Origin: Archangium sp.
GTDB taxonomy: Bacteria > Myxococcota > Myxococcia > Myxococcales > Myxococcaceae
DNA: 64,000 nucleotides
Direction of reading: 5' to 3'
NCBI GenBank assembly: GCA_030681645.1
Contig: JAUXRX010000010.1
Location: 124,001 to 188,000 of the forward strand
Shown one piece after another: positions 17,218-24,346 of this stretch. Each line of letters opens with the position of its first letter. Position 1 is the first letter of the stretch. A program made the translations under genes and the position numbers. The notes beneath the pieces are model-generated. The model saw nothing but the letters and a program-made list of their open reading frames with translations. It was not told the origin of the DNA and did not search any database.

Positions 17218-19728
17218 ATGAGCACCTACCGACTCGCCAGGCCCCTCGCTTCCCCCTCGCTCCTCACGGAGAGCTGGGCGGGCCTCTCGGACACCGGGCG
17301 GCCGGTGCTGGTGCTGCGCCGCAAGGAGCCGTGGGCCCAGCAGCCGGGGTTCTTCGAGCGCTTCGCGCCCTCGGTGCGCGGCTGGGCGACGGTGCGCCAG
17401 GCCGAGGGCGTGCTGCCGCTGCTGGAGGTGGGCCAGGCCGACGGCATCACCTGCATCGTGCAGGACTTCATGGAAGGCGAGTCGCTGCGCACCTCGCTCC
17501 AGGGGCCTTCGCCGCCGGGCAAGACGCCGTTCTCGGTGGTGGAGAGCGTGGCGGTGGTGCTGCAGGCCGCGCGCGGGCTGCTGGCGCTCGAGCAGCTCAG
17601 CCCTTCGCTCATGCACGGCGACGTCTCGGCCAGCACGCTCTTGCTGGGCAACGACGGCTCGGTGCGCCTCGAGGCCATCGGGGTGGCCGCCGCGCACCTC
17701 GCCGACCCGAACTTCGGCCCCGCGCGGTCCGAGCTGCTCACGCTGGCGCCCGAAGAGCTCGAAGGCCGCGCCGGGCCCACCAGCGACGTCTTCCGTCTCG
17801 GGTTGGTGTGGCTCGAGCTGCTCACCGGCAAGCCGGCCTTCGGGGGCACCTCGCACGCCGAGGTGAAGGCGCGCTTCGAGAAGTTCCCCGGCGTCACGCC
17901 CGGCCACTTTCCTTCGCTGCCCCAGCCCATTCCGATGGTGCTGGCGATGATGTTGTCGAAGTCACCCACCCCGCGCCCCGCGGTGTCCGACCTCGAGCTG
18001 ATGCTCACGCAGGTCTACAACGCCGTGGGCGGCCTCGATTCACCCAGCCGGCCCCTCGCCGACGCCTTCCAGCGCCTCTTCCCCTCGCGGGTGAACATCG
18101 CCTCGCAGCTCAACCAGGGCGGCGCGCTGCTGACGGTGAGTCCCCCGGGCGCGCCGGGCGGGCTGGCGGAGGGCGCGGTGAAGCTGGCGCGCATCAACAC
18201 CAGGCGGTTGAGCGCGGAAGACGTGGCCGCGTCGCGGGCGCAGGACGCCCAGGAGACCGCCCGCACCACCGCCCGGGAGTGGACGCTCAAGCACGCCCGC
18301 GACGAGGGCAACCCGCGCGACTTCGCGCTCGGCGCGACGCTGCTCGAGCTGCAGCGGCTCACCGTCGAGCAGGTCGACGCGGCGCTGACCCACGCGCAGT
18401 CGTTGGGCGCGACGCTGTTCGATTCGTTGTGCGCCCTCGACACGCTCGACGAAGACGAGGTGCTGCCCATCGCCGCGGGGCTGCTCAAGCAGCAGTACCT
18501 CACCGGGCCGCAGTTGCTCGAGCTGCCGCTGGGCCAGGCCTACGCGGCGATGCTCCCGCGCGACGCGGCCGACGACTGGCAGGTCATTCCGCTCAAGCTC
18601 GAGGCCGGCGGGCTCACCGTGGCCGTGGTCGATCCAGGCCGGCTCGACGTGCTCGACGACGTGAAGCTCCGCGCGAAGGTCCGCTCGGTGACCGCGGTGC
18701 GCGCCACCGAGCGCACCATTCAGGAAGGCTTCGCCCGCATCTACGACGGGAAGACGTCGGCGCCGGACTGGGCGCTGAAGAGGGCGAGCGCGCCCCCGCC
18801 TCCTCCGCCTCCGGTGCCCGTGACGGTGCCGGTGCCGGTGCCGGTGCCGAGCCCGTTCGAGCTCGAGGACGTGGAGGCGCCCTCTCCCACGCTCGCTTCT
18901 CCCGCACGCGGGTCGCTCGGCCTCAGCACCAGCGGCGCGCTGGAGTCGCTGGGCGACGAAGAGCTCGGGGCGTTCCCCGCGGTGGGCTCGTGGCCCGCGA
19001 TGCCGCCCCCGATGGGCGCGGAGTTTCAAATGCCGGCGAGTGTGCCGGCACCCTTCCCGTTCCCCGAGCCAGCGCGCGCGGCCTTCTCTGCGCCGCCGCG
19101 CGCCGCTCCCGCGGTGTCCGCGCCGCCGGCCGCTTCACCGTACTCGCCGCCGCCGCCCGCGCCGGTCCGCGCGCCGCCCCCTCCGCCGCCCGCGCCCGCG
19201 CCGCCGGCGATCGCGCCGGTGGTTCCGCCGCCCGTGGCGATCTCAGGGCCCGAGCTGCCGGGCGCGCTCGACGTCGCGTCGCGGCTCTTCGACGCGCTGC
19301 TGTCGGTGATGGGCGAGCGTGGCCTCGAGGCGTCGGCGATGATCGCCCTGGTGCGCTCGGTGGCGAAGCAGGCCGGCGCCACCGGTGCGCCGCTCGACCA
19401 GGTGCGCCTCTCGGTGGCCTCGGTGGTGATCGCGGCGCTGCTCGAGGGGAAGCGGGCGTACGAGGTGCCCTCCCGGCCCTCGGCGGCCGCGTGCCTCGGG
19501 CCGCACTGGCGCGAGTTCGAAGACTTCGTGCGCCCGCTGCTCGACGACGACGAGACGCTCCCGTCGGATCCCCGCGGCGTGGTGCTCTGCCTCTGCTTCG
19601 AGGTGGCCAACCGGGTGGGGGCGGTGCCCACCAACCTCGCCCAGGCGTCGGCCACGCTCGAGTCGCTGCGCAACCGCTACCCGCTCGCCGCGCTCGCGGC
19701 GCTGGAGATCGTGCTCGCGCAGCACTGA
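17218..19728 (+). CDS. Pseudokinase-MshEN fusion protein with proline-rich linker
   Basis: An 836-residue cytoplasmic protein. Residues ~5-270 have the layout of a Ser/Thr kinase but look catalytically dead: the catalytic loop reads HGDVSASTLLL instead of HRDLKxxN, the DFG motif is replaced by EAIG, and I see no Gly-rich loop. Residues ~365-520 resemble the MshEN/T2SS-E N-terminal fold (FALGATLLELQRLTVEQVDA, LPLGQAYAAMLPRDAADDW), a c-di-GMP-binding or docking module. A Pro/Ala-rich linker (~520-680) follows, then a helical C-terminal domain (~690-836) ending in ALEIVLAQH. It is probably a scaffold or signalling protein. The ATG at 17218 is preferred over an upstream TTG. Its 3' end is duplicated at 21771. 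Confidence 0.82.
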   Translation: MSTYRLARPLASPSLLTESWAGLSDTGRPVLVLRRKEPWAQQPGFFERFAPSVRGWATVRQAEGVLPLLEVGQADGITCIVQDFMEGESLRTSLQGPSPPGKTPFSVVESVAVVLQAARGLLALEQLSPSLMHGDVSASTLLLGNDGSVRLEAIGVAAAHLADPNFGPARSELLTLAPEELEGRAGPTSDVFRLGLVWLELLTGKPAFGGTSHAEVKARFEKFPGVTPGHFPSLPQPIPMVLAMMLSKSPTPRPAVSDLELMLTQVYNAVGGLDSPSRPLADAFQRLFPSRVNIASQLNQGGALLTVSPPGAPGGLAEGAVKLARINTRRLSAEDVAASRAQDAQETARTTAREWTLKHARDEGNPRDFALGATLLELQRLTVEQVDAALTHAQSLGATLFDSLCALDTLDEDEVLPIAAGLLKQQYLTGPQLLELPLGQAYAAMLPRDAADDWQVIPLKLEAGGLTVAVVDPGRLDVLDDVKLRAKVRSVTAVRATERTIQEGFARIYDGKTSAPDWALKRASAPPPPPPPVPVTVPVPVPVPSPFELEDVEAPSPTLASPARGSLGLSTSGALESLGDEELGAFPAVGSWPAMPPPMGAEFQMPASVPAPFPFPEPARAAFSAPPRAAPAVSAPPAASPYSPPPPAPVRAPPPPPPAPAPPAIAPVVPPPVAISGPELPGALDVASRLFDALLSVMGERGLEASAMIALVRSVAKQAGATGAPLDQVRLSVASVVIAALLEGKRAYEVPSRPSAAACLGPHWREFEDFVRPLLDDDETLPSDPRGVVLCLCFEVANRVGAVPTNLAQASATLESLRNRYPLAALAALEIVLAQH

Positions 19729-19796
19729 AGCCTGCGCTCCAGCGCTACTTCGTGTGCCACTCGGCCACGTTCCACCAGAGCGAATCGGCCTCACCC
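19658..19796. repeat. 139-bp direct repeat, copy 1
   Basis: Identical in 136 of 139 positions to 21771-21909, in the same orientation, with no gaps. It contains the true 3' end of the pseudokinase gene plus an orphan copy of the last ~45 bases of the channel gene that ends at 21858. The two copies bracket 1,974 bp. Confidence 0.95.
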
Positions 19797-20337
19797 GTTT
19801 GGGATGAGATCTGTGCGAGTTATCGCACGAATCGCCGCTTCCATGTGTTTGCCCTGACGACCCTCGTCGAGGCACGTACTCAACGGTGTAGCGGCCCTTC
19901 ACCACGGTGTCGGTGATGGGCAGCGCAATCGGAGAAGACGGGTCCTGACGCTCGATCTCCGTGTGGACCACGCGAATGTTGAGCTTCGCCAACGCCTTGG
20001 CGCCCATCGACTTGCCTGCGCGGTCGATGATGAACAGCACCCCCACGCCCAGCGCCACGGTGATGATGGCAAACAGGGGTTGGTAGAACAGCCAGGGGAA
20101 GCCCACCAGGACAGTCGACAGACCACGGGCCGCGGAGAACCCAAACACGTTCTTTCCTGCACCGAGGGCGTTGGTGAGCCGTGGGAGGACCTCACAGCCG
20201 CTCCAACCCTTGCCTGTCATGGCCGTGCACCGCCGTGTCTGCATGCAGCGAGAAGCCCTGCAGCACCGCGCGAAGTCCCTCTCGCAGCGCGTGCAGGCGA
20301 TGGTGGCGATCGCTGATCCCAAGCACCGGTTGATCAC
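19797..20337 (-). pseudogene. Cys-rich two-segment membrane protein gene that has lost its 3' end
   Basis: The GTG at 20337 overlaps the stop of the upstream lipoprotein gene (GTGA overlap), which is strong evidence of translation by coupling. The ~180 native residues begin with a Cys-rich domain (eight cysteines in the first 48 residues, including CTRC and CC), suggesting a zinc-binding head. A hydrophobic region follows (STVLVGFPWLFYQPLFAIIT, then VALGVGVLFIID), then a basic and polar tail. No stop codon appears before the 139-bp repeat at 19796. The frame runs on, antisense, through the repeat and the pseudokinase gene to 19243. The original 3' end was therefore probably cut off when the segment was inserted. 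No family recognised. Confidence 0.55.
19813..19828. other. Short hairpin inside the inserted segment
   Basis: GTGCGA, loop GTTA, TCGCAC: a perfect 6-bp stem 17 bp inside the left junction of the inserted segment. There is no U-tract beside it. It may be part of the boundary structure or chance. Confidence 0.35.
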
Positions 20338-21428
20338 TCGATGGTGATGTTGCCGCTCCACTGCTGCGTGCTCTGCACCACGGTGGCCTTGAAGCGGCAC
20401 TCGCCGCGGTCGACGATCTTCAAGACGGGCACGCGCGTCGAGGCCACCTCGCCGCTCGAGTCGCGCGGGCAGACACCGGGCGTCGAGCTCACGGCGTCGA
20501 ACCAGCTCGGCGGCGCATAGGCACAGAGCAGACCTTTCCTGGTGACCACCCTCACCGGCCGCACGTCGACCGAGTTGTTCGTCGCATCAGGGATCAGCTG
20601 AGGAAGCCGGTACGTCTGGCCATTCACCAGCGGCTCGAAGTCGAAGGTGCTCGACGAGATCGCCTTCCTCACCAGGAGCTCCACCGTCATCTCGGTGATG
20701 GAGTCGGGGCCGACGACGTCGAACGACTCCAGCCCGCTCACGGGGATGCCGGTGTCGAGCGAAATGGTGACGTGGCCCGGCGACGCGGTGAACCAGCTCC
20801 CGCTCAGCGTGACGGTGGAGTCGCTGGTGAGCTTCAGCTCCACGGGACTGGACGCGTTGCTCGGCAGAAACGGGAGGCCCGCGGCGTTCAGCGCGGAGAC
20901 GCGTGGAGGCCGAAGCTTGTCCCCGCTCGGCAGCACGAGCGTGTCGCAGCCGTCGTCCACCTGACCGAGGTGACTCACCTCGAACGAGGCGATGCGCTGC
21001 ACGGTGAGGATCAACCGGTGGCGGAGCGGGACCTGCGGTTGGCCGTCGCAGCTCTGCGCGATGGTCCCGTCGAGGAAGAGGGTGACCACGCCCTCCTCCA
21101 CGAGCGAGAGCTTCAGCTTGCCGTCGACGAGCGTCGCGGTCGCGGCCGTGCCCTCGGTCGAGGCGATCCCAGTCCACGTGAGCGGCGCGAGCTCCGACCG
21201 ACACGCGGTGCCTGACCCCGGCACCAGCTCCACTTCGCTCGGGTAGTCGTCGCCGAACGCGTAGGTGAGCTCGGTGCGCCCCGCCGCCATCCCCATGTCG
21301 TACACGGGGTAGACGAGGACTTCGGTCGAGGTCTCGGTCTTCTTCGGCCAGGCGATCGCCGTGGGACCCGAGGGAGGCGGAGTGCATCCACTGACCACCA
21401 ACACCAGCACCACCGTGATCGCGCGCAT
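20334..21428 (-). CDS. Putative lipoprotein in a repeat-flanked insert
   Basis: A 364-residue exported lipoprotein. The signal peptide MRAITVVLVLVVSGC has a clear lipobox (VSGC; Cys15). The mature protein is beta-rich with regularly spaced Thr/Val strands and six or more cysteines (for example TACRSE, AQSCDGQ, DDGCDTL and GVCPRDSS), compatible with a disulfide-stabilised extracellular protein. I recognise no family. It overlaps the start of the truncated Cys-rich gene by four bases and is the only intact gene between the two 139-bp repeats. Confidence 0.78.
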   Translation of the reverse strand: MRAITVVLVLVVSGCTPPPSGPTAIAWPKKTETSTEVLVYPVYDMGMAAGRTELTYAFGDDYPSEVELVPGSGTACRSELAPLTWTGIASTEGTAATATLVDGKLKLSLVEEGVVTLFLDGTIAQSCDGQPQVPLRHRLILTVQRIASFEVSHLGQVDDGCDTLVLPSGDKLRPPRVSALNAAGLPFLPSNASSPVELKLTSDSTVTLSGSWFTASPGHVTISLDTGIPVSGLESFDVVGPDSITEMTVELLVRKAISSSTFDFEPLVNGQTYRLPQLIPDATNNSVDVRPVRVVTRKGLLCAYAPPSWFDAVSSTPGVCPRDSSGEVASTRVPVLKIVDRGECRFKATVVQSTQQWSGNITIE

Positions 21429-21770
21429 GAGCAGGTGATATCGCAAGTATGGTGCGCGCCGATGGCTTCCCCCACCGACGCTGAAGCGCTCGAGAAAAGA
21501 AGAAGAACAAAGCGGGAAACCGGGAGCGCAGGCCTGAGGCCGCGGTCGATGGCGTGCTGAGGGGCCCGGGCCCACAGCCCCGAGGGCAGCGCGAAGCGCG
21601 TGAAGGTGAGGGAGCGGAGGTGTGGGGAGGCGGAGCGGTGGCGTGACGGCGCTCCGTCCGCAACTCCCGAGCTCGATGACACGGCCAGACTCAGCTGAGG
21701 TGGGCGGTGGCGGGCGGCAGCAGACGGGAGGGGAGCGCGACGGAGGCGGCGCACCAGCGCCTCAGCGGGG
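21429..21770. other. Gene-poor stretch inside the repeat-flanked insert
   Basis: About 340 bp upstream of the insert's lipoprotein gene, up to the right-hand repeat. It has a purine-rich run (gaaaagaagaagaacaaagc) but no reading frame with a convincing start, codon pattern or family motif on either strand. It presumably holds the promoter of the lipoprotein gene. I see nothing else identifiable. Confidence 0.5.
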
Positions 21771-21909
21771 TCGAGTCGCTGCGCAACCGCTACCCGCTCG
21801 CCGCGCTCGCGGCGCTGGAGATCGTGCTCGCGCAGCACTGAAGCCTGCGCTCCGGCGCTATTTCGTGTGCCACTCGGCCACGTTCCACCAGAGCGAATCG
21901 GCCTGACCC
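21771..21909. repeat. 139-bp direct repeat, copy 2
   Basis: Second copy of 19658-19796. Here the 3' end of the channel-fusion gene is the native part, and the last ~70 coding bases of the pseudokinase gene are an orphan. The differences are two substitutions (at 21854 and 21861, the latter synonymous in the channel gene) and one near the right edge. Confidence 0.95.
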
Positions 21910-24245
21910 CAGTCCGGTCCTTCGAGGTCGGCGCGCACGGCGGCCAGGCGGGAAGTGAGCACCAGCGGCAGCATGGGCAACCTCGCGAACCAGGCCCGCT
22001 GCATGTGACCCTCGAGCGAGCTGCGCCGCTCGGTGTAGAGCGAGGCGTCGAAGGCTTCCCACCGCTCGGCCATCTCGTCGTCGTAGTGCGGGCCCGCGGC
22101 CCGGGTCAGGTCGGGCCTTCCGTCGGGCGCCACCACGTTCATGAAGCGCGCGGGCGAGCCGGTGTCGCGCCCCAGCAACGCCAGCCCCTCGAACTCACCG
22201 CGCTGCACCGCCTGGTACAGCTGCTCGTGCTGCACCACTTCCACCTCGAGGCCAGCGGCCTTCAGGTTCGCCTCGATGAGCCGGGTGAGCACCGCGTGCG
22301 TCTCGCTCTCTGCGCGAATCTTCGGGACGTTCAGCTTCACCCGGGTCAGGCCCAGCGTGTCCAACCGGGCGGCCGTCGGTAGGGTGAGCTCGGGCTCTGC
22401 GCGCCAGCCCCAGGCCACCCGGGTGGGCATCGGCTCGAGCGCCTTCACCATGGCCTGTCGATCCAACGCGACCAGCAAGGCCTGCCGGACCTCCAGCGAG
22501 TTCCACGGAGGAGCGCTCAAGCGGGGCACCAGCACCCAGAGCAGGTCCCCGGGCTGCTCCAGCACCCGGGCCCGCGGCTCGTCCTTGAGCAGGTGGTACC
22601 CTTCGGCCGTCAACCGGGGGATGACGTCGACCTCGTTGGCCAGGAGCGCCTTCACCGCCTCGTCGGGCGCGAGCAGCTTCGCCTCGACCCGCTCGAACAC
22701 CGGCTTCATCGCCGCGAACCGCTCGTTGCGGCGCAGGGTGTGCCTGACGCCCTCCTCGAGCTCGCCCAGGACGAAGGGCCCGCAGGTCGGAATCAGCCCC
22801 TCGTTGTTCGCCCGGCTCAGCGCTTCCCGCCCACCATCGGCCGCGAAGACCGCCGCGCTCTTCGGAAACACCGCGAAGCCGGCAAGCCACTCCGTGCGCC
22901 GCGCGGAATACGTGACGTCGATGGTGCGATCGTCGATGCGCGCGATGTTCACGCGCTGGGCTTCGGGCACGGTGGCCAGCGAGAAGACGAGATCGTCCGA
23001 GGTGACGCGGCTGCCGTCGCTCCAGCGGGCGTCGGCTCGCAGCACCCAGCGAATGCGCATGCCGCCATCGGGTAACAGCCGCACCAGCGAGTTGGTCATC
23101 GCGGGCGCTTCCTTCGCCAGCACCGGCCGGAAGGTGCCATCGGCCGCGCGCACCACCAGGGCGCCCCGACGCGAAGGGAGCTGACCGCCGCCCGCATTGT
23201 CCAGCGAGGTCACCGCCACCCGCAGCAGCGGCTGCGAGGGAACCGGGTTCTGTGGCACCACGGGCTCGTCGGGGCCGGATTGCCAGAGGGCGCCGGTGAC
23301 CAGGCTCAACACCCCGACCGCCGAGAGGGCGGGCAGGAGGAACAAGCCCAGTCCATCTGCGCTCCGCGGGGTGTTGTGTTTCGCCTCGCTGAGCCGGAAC
23401 GCGATGATGCTCAGCAGCAGCGTGGCCGCGACGAAGACGTACGCGCCGAGGAAGAGCTTGTCGGCCGCCACCAGGTAGGTGACGTTCGGGAGCGTGTCGG
23501 CCTGGGTGTAGTGAAAGGCGATGCACGAGAGCAGCGCGGTGATGCCCATGGCCGAGCGCACGTCGAGTCGCTCGGGAGGCAGCAACAGGGCCAGCAGCGC
23601 CACCAGCAGGATCAACGCCAGCGGCAGCGCGAACTTGATCAGGTACGGGCCGAACGGCCGGCGCATCTCCACCGAGAAGGTGGCCAGCCCCTGCCGGGCG
23701 TTCTTCCCCTCGCGCGCGATGCTCCCCAGGTCGGAGCGGTAGATTCGCTCTTCTGAGCTCGCGGCGAACTGGGGCTCGTACGACCAGCCGCTCACCGAGA
23801 ACGAGGGGCTCATGCCGCTCGCGCCCAGGTCGGGCACCAGGCGCCCGTCGGCCCTGTTGAGCCCGAAGACCACCGGCAGCGTCTGGCGATCGAACGGAAA
23901 CGCGTGCACCGGAAATTCGCCGCGGAAGGTGCCCTGCACCCTCCAGTGCAGCGAGTACCACTCGGCTTCGTGCTCGGAGCTCAACACCTCCTTCGACTCG
24001 ATCTCTCCGTTCTCGAAGGTGACGTTGGGGGGCACCTCGTCCCCCAGCCACTTCATCCACACGTGGAGATCGGCCTTGAAGCGCCCGGCCTTCAGGTCGA
24101 AGTCGGACACGTCGGTCAGGTACATGCCCACGTAGACATGGTGGGGGGCGATGGTCGCGGTGGTGGTGACGGTGGCCGCGGGGGAAGCCGCGGCGCAGAG
24201 GATCAGGCTCAAGGCTGAGAACACCGACGCACCGTAGGACGACAC
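21858..24245 (-). CDS. Pentameric ligand-gated ion channel fused to a family-5 solute-binding domain
   Basis: A 795-residue fusion. Residues 1-25 are a signal peptide. Residues ~33-195 are a Cys-loop-receptor-type ligand-binding domain without the loop cysteines; the loop motif reads FPFDRQTL (116-123). Four membrane segments follow at ~201-223 (M1), ~229-250 (pore-lining M2, with MGITALLSCIAFHY), ~263-284 (M3) and ~298-320 (M4), with the short M3-M4 loop of bacterial channels. Residues ~338-785 form an extracellular solute-binding protein family 5 domain (ARWSDGSRVTSDDLVFSL, TCGPFVLGELEEG, SLEVRQALLVALDRQAMV). pLGIC topology places the C-terminus outside the cytoplasm, so the binding domain would be periplasmic, as required. 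The likely role is a channel gated or modulated by a peptide, amino acid or similar ligand. The start is a GTG. It is divergent from the repeat lipoprotein gene. Confidence 0.9.
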   Translation of the reverse strand: MSSYGASVFSALSLILCAAASPAATVTTTATIAPHHVYVGMYLTDVSDFDLKAGRFKADLHVWMKWLGDEVPPNVTFENGEIESKEVLSSEHEAEWYSLHWRVQGTFRGEFPVHAFPFDRQTLPVVFGLNRADGRLVPDLGASGMSPSFSVSGWSYEPQFAASSEERIYRSDLGSIAREGKNARQGLATFSVEMRRPFGPYLIKFALPLALILLVALLALLLPPERLDVRSAMGITALLSCIAFHYTQADTLPNVTYLVAADKLFLGAYVFVAATLLLSIIAFRLSEAKHNTPRSADGLGLFLLPALSAVGVLSLVTGALWQSGPDEPVVPQNPVPSQPLLRVAVTSLDNAGGGQLPSRRGALVVRAADGTFRPVLAKEAPAMTNSLVRLLPDGGMRIRWVLRADARWSDGSRVTSDDLVFSLATVPEAQRVNIARIDDRTIDVTYSARRTEWLAGFAVFPKSAAVFAADGGREALSRANNEGLIPTCGPFVLGELEEGVRHTLRRNERFAAMKPVFERVEAKLLAPDEAVKALLANEVDVIPRLTAEGYHLLKDEPRARVLEQPGDLLWVLVPRLSAPPWNSLEVRQALLVALDRQAMVKALEPMPTRVAWGWRAEPELTLPTAARLDTLGLTRVKLNVPKIRAESETHAVLTRLIEANLKAAGLEVEVVQHEQLYQAVQRGEFEGLALLGRDTGSPARFMNVVAPDGRPDLTRAAGPHYDDEMAERWEAFDASLYTERRSSLEGHMQRAWFARLPMLPLVLTSRLAAVRADLEGPDWGQADSLWWNVAEWHTK

Positions 24246-24346
24246 CGGCCTGATGGCGCACGTTCCTGAGCTGCTGTTCAGGGAGGTGGGGCGCGCTTCC
24301 CCTCAGGCGTCGCGCACCGCTGAAGCCCGGAGTAGACCTCGGTGCC

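Noticed and set aside
21429..21770. Possible transposase remnant in the repeat-flanked insert
   Set aside because: I looked for DDE or tyrosine-recombinase motifs and terminal inverted repeats and found none, so I do not call a mobile element.
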